From VXNE01 sp964518405 (GTDB lineage Bacteria > Pseudomonadota > Gammaproteobacteria > Pseudomonadales > Azotimanducaceae): a stretch of DNA of 9,303 nucleotides. Below the pieces are notes generated by a model that saw only the letters and a program-made list of their open reading frames with translations, did no database searches and was not told where the DNA came from. Positions 1 through 6,293 of the stretch are shown one piece after another (position 1 is the stretch's first letter; the number at the start of each line of letters is the position of its first letter). Location of the stretch: positions 1 through 9,303 of the forward strand of contig CAZFGB010000160.1 of the NCBI GenBank assembly GCA_964518405.1, written 5' to 3'. The position numbers were made by a program, and so were the translations under genes.

Positions 1-528
1 CACTGGTGCTGCTTCGCGGCCGCGCTCGCCGTGCTGTACGCGCCCTTCGCCGCCATGGGCGCCACCGAGTTCGAATCCCTTGCCGTGTTCGCGCGTGAGT
101 GGGAATTCAACTCCGCCCTGTTCGGCCTGCTAACGGTCGTACTGTCACCGATGCAGGCCAAGGTCGCGCTGGGCATCGCCTGCGCCATATTCTGGGTCTG
201 GTACTGTCGCCGCCATCGGCGCGAGGGCGCAGCGGTGCCGCGTGGCGATTGGGTGTACGGCGCGTTTCTGCTGGCCGCGCCGGTGATCAACCCCTGGTAC
301 CTGCTCTGGCTGCTGCCGTTCGCGGCCGCGTACCCGAGTCTCTGGGCGTGGGCAGCCTCGGTCGCCGTACTGCTTTCCTACATCACGGGATTGACCCTCG
401 GCGACTACGCCATGCAACCCTACGGGCACCCTTCGTGGGTGCGGCCGCTCGAGTTCGGCGTCATCGGCCTTGCATTGCTCTGGGACCTCGCGCGCGGACA
501 GCGTTCAGGAATGGCGGCCCCACGATGA
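1..528 (+). CDS. GT-C type polyprenyl-phosphate-dependent glycosyltransferase, C-terminal part (5' end outside window)
   Basis: The frame is open from base 1 and stops with TGA at 526-528, giving 175 residues with no start in the window. It is strongly hydrophobic, with about four or five membrane segments separated by short loops; one loop is basic (CRRHRREG) and probably cytoplasmic. The segment VINPWYLLWLLPFA, preceded by EWEFNSALFG near residue 34, resembles the C-terminal half of GT87/DUF2029-like and related mannosyltransferases, in which an NPWY-type motif lies at a membrane edge. Such enzymes move a sugar from a polyprenyl-phosphate carrier onto an acceptor on the outer face of the inner membrane; sugar and acceptor cannot be read here. 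Its stop overlaps an ATG at 525 (ATGA), as in coupled operon genes, and the following stretch looks like a broken GT2 enzyme of the kind that makes polyprenyl-phosphate sugars. Family assignment is by motif and topology only. Confidence 0.72.
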   Translation, partial: HWCCFAAALAVLYAPFAAMGATEFESLAVFAREWEFNSALFGLLTVVLSPMQAKVALGIACAIFWVWYCRRHRREGAAVPRGDWVYGAFLLAAPVINPWYLLWLLPFAAAYPSLWAWAASVAVLLSYITGLTLGDYAMQPYGHPSWVRPLEFGVIGLALLWDLARGQRSGMAAPR

Positions 529-730
529 TCGAACCGTGGGAGCGGCGTTGAAGATCGGGATGCAGATCAACGCGATTCAGCAGAAAATGTGCGTCGTCGA
601 AGTCTCGGTGGGCACGCCGCGGCATATCGAAGGTCGGCGGCGCCATCCGGGGAGCGCAAGCATCGACATCGCCGCTATGATCCTGAATCCGGCGCCGCGC
701 CCGGCGGCGCGGGCAGCACCGGTGGAGTAG
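525..730 (+). pseudogene. Frameshifted C-terminal remnant of a family 2 glycosyltransferase (DPM1-like)
   Basis: No intact gene fits here, but the bases are not random. In the frame ending at 730, codons from 536 have about 80% G/C at third positions and read IGMQINAIQQKMCVVEVSVG. This matches the pattern of a DPM1-like GT2 enzyme near its C-terminus, commonly of the form EMQ-KA---LRVVEVPV. The family then expects a basic patch and SK-SGT-RG. That occurs only in another frame (RRGISKVGGAIRGA, about 615-659). The first frame resumes afterwards with ASIDIAAMILNP. The ATG at 525 reads only MIEPWERR before a stop. I infer two or three indels in a once intact gene, or a residual 3' end. The 5' catalytic part (DxD region) is absent. 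Alternatives are a short real ORF of about 65 codons in the first frame (GTG at 536), or assembly error. Confidence 0.5.
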
Positions 731-733
731 CGC

Positions 734-1549
734 ATGAGACGATTCGTTCTGGCCCTGGCGGTATCCCTTGCCTTCGGTGCCGATGCCGCGAAAGAGCCGG
801 AGTTGATCCCGTTCTGGGATTCGAGCGACGACACCAACGCGGCGATGATCGATCATGCCGCTTGGCAGGAACTGCTCGACGCGTATCTCTCGGGCCATCC
901 GTCCGGCGTGAACCGGTTCGACTATGCGGGCCTGAAGGCCGCGCCGAGCGACCGGGCGAAGCTGAACGCCTACCTCGACGGCCTTCAGGCTACGGATCCG
1001 CGGGCGTATTCGCGGGCCGAGCAGAAGGCGTACTGGATCAACTTCTACAATGCGCTGACGGTCAAGCTGGTCACCGATGCCTACCCGGTGAAATCCATCA
1101 GGCAGATTCACGAAGGATGGATACCCTTGACGGGTCCGTGGGAAGACGTGCGCGCGAACGTCGCGGGCCAGGAGTTGACCCTCGACGACATCGAACACGG
1201 AATTCTTCGACCCGTCTGGCGGGACGAGCGCATCCACTACGCCGTCAACTGCGCGGCGATCGGCTGCCCGAACCTCGGCGCCGAGGCGTATACGGCGGCA
1301 AACATGGAGGACCTGCTGAACCGCGGCGCCCGCGAGTTCGTCAACCACCCGCGCGGCGTGGACGTGGTTGACGAGGACTTCATCGTCGTTTCAAGCATCT
1401 ACGACTGGTGGGTCCTCGACTTCGGCGACTCCGAGGAGGGCGTGGTTGCCCACTTGGTCAAGTACGCGGACGACGGCCTGGCGGCGAAACTCGAGGATTT
1501 CGCCGGCGCCATAGACTACGAGTACGACTGGGATCTCAATCAACCGTAG
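734..1549 (+). CDS. Secreted DUF547 domain protein
   Basis: This gene encodes 271 residues. The N-terminus is a signal peptide: MRRF, a hydrophobic core of about 12 residues, and a likely cleavage site after ADA near residue 18, so the product should be periplasmic. The rest is a DUF547 domain. Family hallmarks are EQKAYWINFYNALTV at 96-110, HYAVNCAAIGCPNL at 168-181 with N173, C174 and C178, and the C-terminal YDWDLN near 264-269. DUF547 is of unknown biochemical function; its conserved Asn, Cys and His residues suggest an enzyme, but no reaction is established as far as I know. The start at 734 is supported by GGAG at 724-727, six bases upstream. It follows the glycosyltransferase genes on the same strand and converges on the TVP38 fusion gene. 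I recall DUF547 genes often lying near TVP38/TMEM64 and flavoprotein genes in marine bacteria, so the neighbourhood may be functional rather than chance. Confidence 0.9.
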   Translation: MRRFVLALAVSLAFGADAAKEPELIPFWDSSDDTNAAMIDHAAWQELLDAYLSGHPSGVNRFDYAGLKAAPSDRAKLNAYLDGLQATDPRAYSRAEQKAYWINFYNALTVKLVTDAYPVKSIRQIHEGWIPLTGPWEDVRANVAGQELTLDDIEHGILRPVWRDERIHYAVNCAAIGCPNLGAEAYTAANMEDLLNRGAREFVNHPRGVDVVDEDFIVVSSIYDWWVLDFGDSEEGVVAHLVKYADDGLAAKLEDFAGAIDYEYDWDLNQP

Positions 1550-1706
1550 CCATGAAATCCGTCAGCCCTTCGGGCGTGCCGTCTTTCACCCCAGCCCAAG
1601 CCCACCTGCGATGCTGCGCCTTGATCGGCACTGACGTGCCGTTCTACGGCGCACCCTCCTAGGGCGGGGCTGGCGCCGCCGCGGGACGCCGCGCGGCGTC
1701 CCGGAG
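1550..1706. other. Convergent intergenic region
   Basis: This is the gap between the DUF547 gene and the TVP38 fusion gene, which converge on it. Apart from the strong palindrome at 1682-1703 (listed separately), I see only small inverted repeats: GCCC-TTC-GGGC at 1565-1575 and a CCCT/AGGG pair near 1654-1664. No coding potential is convincing. Confidence 0.6.
1682..1703. terminator. Perfect palindrome, probable bidirectional terminator
   Basis: CGGGACGCC and GGCGTCCCG form a perfect 9-bp stem around a GCGC loop, which is itself self-complementary, so all 22 bases are palindromic. It lies four bases past the stop of the TVP38 fusion gene and 132 bases past the DUF547 stop, in a convergent gap, which suits a terminator for both strands. 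There is no T run on either side, so it is not a canonical intrinsic terminator. It could instead stabilise mRNA 3' ends or act as a Rho-linked barrier. Confidence 0.5.
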
Positions 1707-3887
1707 CTATCGGCCTTCCGCCGCGTCGGCAGGCGCGGGTCTCTCGCCCTGGCCGCGGCGCAGACGGTGGAACCGCTCCACCCAGGCGAGCAGATCCTCC
1801 GGCGCATGCTTCTTGCGCCAGGCGCCGGCGGCGAACTTGTTGGCTTCGGTCAGCGTCGGGTAGATGTGGATCGTCCCCATCAGGCTCTTGAGGCCCTTGC
1901 CCCATTTCATCGCCGCGATGAACTCGGCGATGAGATCGCCGGCATGGTGGCCGACGATGGTCGCGCCAAGAATGCGGTCCTTGCCCGGAGGCGTGAGAAC
2001 CTTGATGAAGCCGCGGCCTTCCTCGTCCGCCAGCGCGCGGTCCAGTTCCTCCAGTTCGTAGTACGTGACCTCCGCATCGATGCCGCGCCTCTCCGCTTCC
2101 TGTTCGTTCAGGCCCACGCGGGCCACTTCGGGATCGGTGAAAGTCGTCCAGGGAATGACCGAGTAGTCCGCCTTGAATCGCTTGAGCGGGCCGAACAGCG
2201 GATTCACCGATGCGTACCACGCTTCGTGCGATGCGGTGTGGGTGAACTGGTAGGGTCCGATGGCGTCCCCGCAGGCGTATATCGTCGGGACGCTCGTGCG
2301 CAGGTACTCGTCGACTTCGACCTCGCCGCGTTCGCCGATGGCGACGCCGACATCCTCAAGGCCCAGCCCTTCGGTGTTCGGCTGACGTCCGACCGCGACC
2401 AGCATCGCATCGAACGGAACCCGGACCTCGTCGCCGTCCTCTTTCTCGCAGACGAGGACGTGCTCGCCGTCATCCGACTCGACGCGCGCGGCGCGGTGGC
2501 TGGTCAGAAGCTGGATGCCCTCGGAGACGAACTGCCGCTGTATATGGTCGATCACGTCCGCGTCTTCGCGCATCAGCAGGTGCGGCGCCTGCTGCACCAT
2601 GGCGACGTCTGCACCGAACCGGCGGAAGGCCTGGGCCAGTTCGCTGCCGATCGGACCACCCCCCAGGACGGCGAGGCGCGACGGCAACTCGCGAATCTCC
2701 CAGATGGTGTCGGACGTGTAGTAGCCCGCTTCGGCCAACCCGGGGATGGGCGGTACGAACGGCGCGCCGCCGGTGGCGATGACGATGTTGCGGGCGGTGA
2801 TCTCCCGGCCTTCGACGCGAACGCTGTAGGGCGAGGTGATCCGCGCGTCCCCCATGACGCAGTTCACTCCGAGCCCGGTATAGCGTTCCACCGAGTCGTG
2901 GGGCTCGATCTTCCTGATGATGCCCTGCACGCGCTCCATCACCTCGCCGAAATCGAACTCGACGCTGGCGCGCCTGAAGCCGTACTCCTTCGCGCGGGCG
3001 GCGTAGGACAGCATTCTGGCGGAGCGCAACAGCGACTTGCTCGGCACGCAGCCCGTGTTCAGGCAGTCGCCGCCCATGCGATGGCGCTCGATCAGCGTGA
3101 CCTTCGCCTTGACGGTGGCGGCGATGAGCGCGGCGACGAGGCCGCCCGATCCGGCCCCGATCACGACCAGGTTGTTGTCGAAGCGCTTCGGCTTCCTGAA
3201 CTTCCGCAACACCTTGCGGGACTTGATCGCGTCCAGGATCTTCTTGGCGATCAGGGGCGCCAGGCCCAGCAGGGCGAAGGAGATCCACAGCGCCGGCGAC
3301 AGGATGTCTCCCGCGGACTCGATCTGGCCGAGTTCCGCGCCGGCGTTCACGTATATGATGGTGCCGAAGATCATGCCCAGTTGGCTGACCCAGTAGAAAC
3401 GCCAGGTGGAAATCGGCGTCAGCGCCATCGCGAGGTTGATGGCGAAGAACGGGACCGCCGGAACCAGGCGCATGGCGAACAGGTAAAACGCGCCGTCCCG
3501 CTCGACGCCGCGGTCGATGGTCGCGAGGTACCGCCCGAACCGCGCGCGCACGGCGTCGCGGAACAGATAGCGCGCGATGGTGAACGCCATCGTCGCCCCC
3601 AGCGTACTCGCGAACGACACCATCACCACGCCCTGCGCGAGTCCGAACACGGCGCCGGCGATGAGCGTGAGCAGGGCGGCGCCGGGGAGCGACGTCCCGG
3701 TCACAAGCACGTAGATCACGAAGAACGCGACGCCCGCGGTCCAAGGGTTCGCAGCCTCGTACGCGATGATGGCTTCCCGCTGCCCGGCGAAGAACTCGAG
3801 CGTCATGAACCGCTGCAGGTCGAACGCGAAGAACAGGGCAATGAGCGCCGCCAACGCAATGCAGAGGATGATTCGGCTCGGTTTCAT
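1707..3887 (-). CDS. TVP38/TMEM64 membrane domain fused to a mercuric-reductase-like pyridine nucleotide-disulfide oxidoreductase
   Basis: From the ATG at 3887 the product has 726 residues. Residues 1-215 form a TVP38/TMEM64 (VTT/DedA-like) membrane domain with about six hydrophobic segments and the family pattern F-x2-R-x2-P-x2-PF near 137-148 followed by N151. Residues 238-700 are a flavin disulfide reductase. It has an FAD GxGxxG motif (VVIGAGSGG, 241-249), a redox disulfide C275/C280 in GGDCLNTGCVPSK, an NAD(P) motif (LGGGPIGSE, 408-416), a second FAD motif (YACGDA, 537-542) and a dimerisation domain. It lacks the N-terminal heavy-metal-binding domain and C-terminal cysteine pair of true MerA, and the catalytic His before Pro is Tyr676 (HIYPTLTE). 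Mercury reduction is therefore unlikely; an unknown redox role at the inner membrane is more honest. TVP38-reductase fusions are known. The gene lies 69 bases after rimI on the same strand. A TTG at 3908 would add seven residues but has no better ribosome site. Confidence 0.92.
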   Translation of the reverse strand: MKPSRIILCIALAALIALFFAFDLQRFMTLEFFAGQREAIIAYEAANPWTAGVAFFVIYVLVTGTSLPGAALLTLIAGAVFGLAQGVVMVSFASTLGATMAFTIARYLFRDAVRARFGRYLATIDRGVERDGAFYLFAMRLVPAVPFFAINLAMALTPISTWRFYWVSQLGMIFGTIIYVNAGAELGQIESAGDILSPALWISFALLGLAPLIAKKILDAIKSRKVLRKFRKPKRFDNNLVVIGAGSGGLVAALIAATVKAKVTLIERHRMGGDCLNTGCVPSKSLLRSARMLSYAARAKEYGFRRASVEFDFGEVMERVQGIIRKIEPHDSVERYTGLGVNCVMGDARITSPYSVRVEGREITARNIVIATGGAPFVPPIPGLAEAGYYTSDTIWEIRELPSRLAVLGGGPIGSELAQAFRRFGADVAMVQQAPHLLMREDADVIDHIQRQFVSEGIQLLTSHRAARVESDDGEHVLVCEKEDGDEVRVPFDAMLVAVGRQPNTEGLGLEDVGVAIGERGEVEVDEYLRTSVPTIYACGDAIGPYQFTHTASHEAWYASVNPLFGPLKRFKADYSVIPWTTFTDPEVARVGLNEQEAERRGIDAEVTYYELEELDRALADEEGRGFIKVLTPPGKDRILGATIVGHHAGDLIAEFIAAMKWGKGLKSLMGTIHIYPTLTEANKFAAGAWRKKHAPEDLLAWVERFHRLRRGQGERPAPADAAEGR

Positions 3888-3956
3888 GTCAGCACCGTAT
3901 TCGCACAAAGGTCCGCAGCGAGTCGGTTTGCGCCCGCGCGCCGACGATGGAAAATG

Positions 3957-4436
3957 TCAAGTGTGGGTGGTGTCGAGCCGAAGCGCCAGTATCTGCGCAT
4001 CCTCCCGACCGTTCGGCGAAGGATAGTAGCGTTTGCGCCGCCCTACTTCGTCGAATCCGAGGGACGCGTACAGGCACCGCGCGGCCGCGTTCGACGGACG
4101 CACCTCGAGCACGACCACCAGCGCCCCTCGGCCGATGGCGCGGGCGATCATGTGCTTCGCCAGCGCGCGGCCATGGCCCCGGCGCTGCGCCGCCGCGCCG
4201 ATGCAGATGTTGAGCAGGTGCGCTTCCCGCGCCGCCACGGAAAGCACGGCGTGCCCGACAACCTCGCCAGCGCACCGGGCGATCCAGCACTCGTGACCCG
4301 CCGCGAGGCAATCGATGAAGACGCCGTTGGACCACGGATACGCATACGCGCTCCGCTCGTTCCGAACGACGGCGTCGATGTCACGCAGGTGCATGACCTC
4401 GAATCGGACTATCTCAACTTCTGGATCCGCCGCCAT
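3957..4436 (-). CDS. rimI: Ribosomal protein S18 alanine N-acetyltransferase RimI
   Basis: The product is a 159-residue GNAT-fold acetyltransferase. RimI transfers acetyl from acetyl-CoA to the N-terminal alanine of ribosomal protein S18 in the cytoplasm. The acetyl-CoA loop is QRRGHG at 84-89. The substrate region AYPWSNGVF at 32-40 matches the YPW-S---F pattern of RimI. E111 in LEVRPSN corresponds to the catalytic Glu of E. coli RimI (E103), and Y123 in CLYASLGF to its Tyr115. Length is close to the family norm (about 150). The ATG at 4436 overlaps the end of the upstream gene by 28 bases and has GGAG at 4448-4451, 11 bases away, consistent with translational coupling. In E. coli rimI directly follows holD, and here it follows a psi-like gene. 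The E. coli N-terminus begins a few residues later, so Met15 is a possible but less likely start. Confidence 0.93.
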   Translation of the reverse strand: MAADPEVEIVRFEVMHLRDIDAVVRNERSAYAYPWSNGVFIDCLAAGHECWIARCAGEVVGHAVLSVAAREAHLLNICIGAAAQRRGHGRALAKHMIARAIGRGALVVVLEVRPSNAAARCLYASLGFDEVGRRKRYYPSPNGREDAQILALRLDTTHT

Positions 4437-5017
4437 AGCGACTTGTTCTCCGTCGGTCCGCGCGGCGCGCGGTCCAAGTATATGTATCCGTCGAGATCGG
4501 TCCCGACCAACTCTCGCACCCGCGCGCCAGCCGCCAACACCCGCGTGTCCGCGACGACCTGCGTCTCCAGGTAGGCGCGAAACGCGCGGCCCGCGGCGTC
4601 CATTCCCGAATCCGCCGACCGCAATTGCGGCCAGTCAAACCGCAGGCTCCGCCGTTCGACGGGCCCCGGACCATGCATGGCGCGAGCGACATCGATAAAG
4701 AAACGCCGCTCCGGCCACAGGGACTCGTCGATCAGGGCCATCGCCCGGCCGAAACGGACACACCTGATGGTGAACGCGACAGGGGGTTCGCCGGAAGGTT
4801 CGCCGACAGACCCATCGACAGTCTCCCGCTCGACGGCCGGATCCGTTGTCGGCTCGACGGACGGTGCGCTTTCCGCCTCCCGTGAACGCGATGCGAGCAG
4901 TTCGCGCCGTACCCAGACGTCGATGTCGAGGGCTTCGAGATATGCCAGGGACGCGGAGGCTGTCCCTGTCTCGCGAGGGATGTCCGCTCCCGCTCCCCCG
5001 CTCAGCGTTGGCGGCAC
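4409..5017 (-). CDS. Candidate divergent DNA polymerase III psi subunit (HolD-like), upstream of rimI
   Basis: This frame of about 200 residues ends with TAG at 4409-4411. It has three parts: a short N-terminal conserved-looking peptide SLAYLEALDIDVWVRR (23-38), a low-complexity acidic/Pro linker (about 43-80), and a C-terminal domain with FDWPQLR (127-133) ending in NKSLWRRIQ (191-199). E. coli psi has the same ends: a helical peptide of the form WQLQQLGITQW and a C-terminal ALWQQI, and its gene is also immediately ahead of rimI. Psi links the clamp loader to chi and so to SSB. I recall that a cryptic, longer psi was identified in pseudomonads. The middle cannot be matched by eye. No ATG is in frame near the N-terminus; GTG at 5017 (preceded by GGAA) is my choice, with TTG at 5032 possible. 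It overlaps rimI by 28 bases. The gene is fairly certain, the psi call is inference. Confidence 0.6.
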   Translation of the reverse strand: MPPTLSGGAGADIPRETGTASASLAYLEALDIDVWVRRELLASRSREAESAPSVEPTTDPAVERETVDGSVGEPSGEPPVAFTIRCVRFGRAMALIDESLWPERRFFIDVARAMHGPGPVERRSLRFDWPQLRSADSGMDAAGRAFRAYLETQVVADTRVLAAGARVRELVGTDLDGYIYLDRAPRGPTENKSLWRRIQKLR

Positions 5018-5228
5018 ATTCGTTCCATGCAAGCGAACATCGAACAAGTGTACATCAGCGGTCCGCACCCTTACATTAGGCACCCCAAAGGGTTCCGGAC
5101 GCCCGAAGAGGGTCTTAACGGGCCTTCCGCAAGGGGGTCTTGGCGGGCCCCCGCGAGGGGTCTTGACGTTAAACGGATGGATCGGGGTCCCCAAGGGGAG
5201 CCTCACTGACAAGGACAGACACAAACCG
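5018..5228. other. Divergent intergenic region between the psi-like gene and aroG
   Basis: These 211 bases separate two divergently read genes and should carry both promoters. The middle half is occupied by a short repeat array (5083-5198, listed separately). A TTGACG hexamer at 5163-5168 could be a -35 for aroG, but nothing like a -10 lies 16-18 bases on. On the other strand TAATGT near 5071-5076 resembles a -10 without a matching -35. AAGGA at 5211-5215 lies 13 bases before the aroG ATG, a long spacing for a ribosome site. No leader peptide rich in Phe, Tyr or Trp was found. Confidence 0.5.
5083..5198 (+). repeat. Array of five short C-run/G-run repeat units ahead of aroG
   Basis: Five imperfect units each have a C-rich arm, 2-5 bases, then a G-rich arm: CCCC-AAA-GGG (5083-5092), CCC-GAAGA-GGG (5102-5112), CCTT-CCGC-AAGG then GGG (5123-5137), CCCC-CGCGA-GGGG (5148-5160) and CCCC-AA-GGGG (5189-5198). 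Units 2-4 continue with TCTT at 5113, 5138 and 5161 (spacings 25 and 23) and then end in CG (TCTTAACG, TCTTGGCG, TCTTGACG). In unit 3 both arms change together (CCTT/AAGG), which keeps pairing and hints at selected hairpins. The array may be a transcribed leader of aroG, a leader of the psi-rimI genes on the other strand, or a protein-binding or dispersed genomic repeat. It does not have the uniform repeats and unique spacers of a CRISPR. Confidence 0.6.
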
Positions 5229-6290
5229 ATGCAATACCTCACCGACGACGTGCGGATCTCGGGCATGGAAGAAGCCGCCGCACCGGAGTACCTGATCGAG
5301 GAACTGCCGATCTCCCAACGCGCCTCGCAGCTCGTATTCAACATGCGGCGCCGACTGAGCGACATCATCGCGGGACAGGACGACCGCCTGGCGGTGGTCG
5401 CCGGTCCCTGTTCCATCCACGACCCCAAGGCCGCGATGGAATACGCCGAACGCCTGACGGAACAGGCTGACAGACTCGCCGAAGACCTGTGCGTCATCAT
5501 GCGCGTCTACTTCGAGAAGCCGCGCACCACCGTGGGCTGGAAGGGACTCATCAACGATCCCCACCTTGACGGCACATTCGACATCAACCTGGGGCTGCGC
5601 ACGGCGCGGCAGTTGCTGCACGATATCGTCGATCTCGGATTGGGAACGGGCACGGAATACCTGGATCCCATATCGCCGCAGTACTACGGCGACCTGGTCT
5701 GCTGGGGCGCCATCGGCGCGCGCACGACGGAAAGCCAGATCCACCGTCAACTCGCCTCCGGCCTGTCCTGCCCGGTCGGCTTCAAGAACAGCACCAACGG
5801 CAACATCCAGGTGGCGGCGGACGCGGTGAAATCCGCGACCAACGAGCATGTCTTCCTTTCAGTGACCAAGTCCGGGCATTCGGCGATATTCCAAACCACC
5901 GGCAACAAGGACTGCCACATCATTCTCCGCGGCGGCGGCGGCGAAACGAACTACGACAATCCCTCCGTGCATTACGCCAGCAAGATACTGGAGCAGGCGG
6001 GCCTGCTCGGCAGCGTCATGGTGGACATGAGCCACGCAAACGCGCAGAGGGATCCCCAGCGCCAGCTCAGCGTGTGCGACGACATCTGCGGCCAACTGGA
6101 GGCTGGCGAGGCGCTCGTCATGGGCGTGATGATAGAAAGCAATCTCGTCGGCGGCTCGCAGTCCATCGACGCCGACGAACTCGTCTACGGGCAGAGCGTG
6201 ACCGATGGCTGCATCGGCTGGGAAGACACCGTCGCGTGCCTGGACAAACTCGCCGTCGCGGCGCGCCGGCGCCGCGAAAAGGGACGCTAG
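5229..6290 (+). CDS. aroG: 3-deoxy-7-phosphoheptulonate (DAHP) synthase, AroG type
   Basis: The product has 353 residues, the usual length of type I-alpha DAHP synthases (E. coli AroG has 350). The enzyme condenses phosphoenolpyruvate with erythrose 4-phosphate in the cytoplasm, the first step of the shikimate pathway to aromatic amino acids. The four metal ligands are present at almost the E. coli positions: C61 (GPCSIHD), H269 (DMSHAN), E303 (MIESN) and D326 (VTDGCIGWED). Substrate motifs KPRTTVGWKG (98-106), GARTTESQ (163-170) and SCPVGFKN (180-187) are intact. D146 and P150, positions where E. coli AroG mutations remove phenylalanine inhibition, are conserved, so feedback control is plausible. 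SVTKSGHSAI and CHIILRGG follow AroG more closely than AroF. The ATG at 5229 opens the family's start region; the frame stays open far upstream, but that stretch is the repeat array and the reverse of another gene. The upstream array could regulate it, and a 13-bp stem-loop follows its stop. Confidence 0.95.
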   Translation: MQYLTDDVRISGMEEAAAPEYLIEELPISQRASQLVFNMRRRLSDIIAGQDDRLAVVAGPCSIHDPKAAMEYAERLTEQADRLAEDLCVIMRVYFEKPRTTVGWKGLINDPHLDGTFDINLGLRTARQLLHDIVDLGLGTGTEYLDPISPQYYGDLVCWGAIGARTTESQIHRQLASGLSCPVGFKNSTNGNIQVAADAVKSATNEHVFLSVTKSGHSAIFQTTGNKDCHIILRGGGGETNYDNPSVHYASKILEQAGLLGSVMVDMSHANAQRDPQRQLSVCDDICGQLEAGEALVMGVMIESNLVGGSQSIDADELVYGQSVTDGCIGWEDTVACLDKLAVAARRRREKGR

Positions 6291-6293
6291 ACC

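Noticed and set aside
461..1348. A 295-codon - strand open frame opposite the DUF547 gene
   Set aside because: Antisense to a gene with clear signal peptide and DUF547 motifs; no motif of its own.
3955..3960. TTGACA on the - strand at the rimI stop, as a -35 for the TVP38 fusion gene
   Set aside because: No acceptable -10 hexamer lies 16-18 bases downstream; that stretch is GC only.
1767..4574. A very long + strand open frame (935 codons) opposite the TVP38 fusion and rimI
   Set aside because: It is the antisense of well-recognised genes; the translation is rich in Arg, Asp and His with no family motif, as expected from GC-rich codon bias.
5083..5198. CRISPR array
   Set aside because: Units are too short and too variable, with no distinct spacers of constant length and no cas genes.
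5027..5209. A 60-codon + strand frame ending 19 bases before aroG, considered as an attenuator leader peptide
   Set aside because: No ribosome site before its ATG, no run of Phe, Tyr or Trp codons, and it is read through the repeat array.
4677..5228. Upstream in-frame extension of aroG by 184 codons
   Set aside because: It runs through the antisense of the psi-like gene and the repeat array, and the family starts near Met at 5229.
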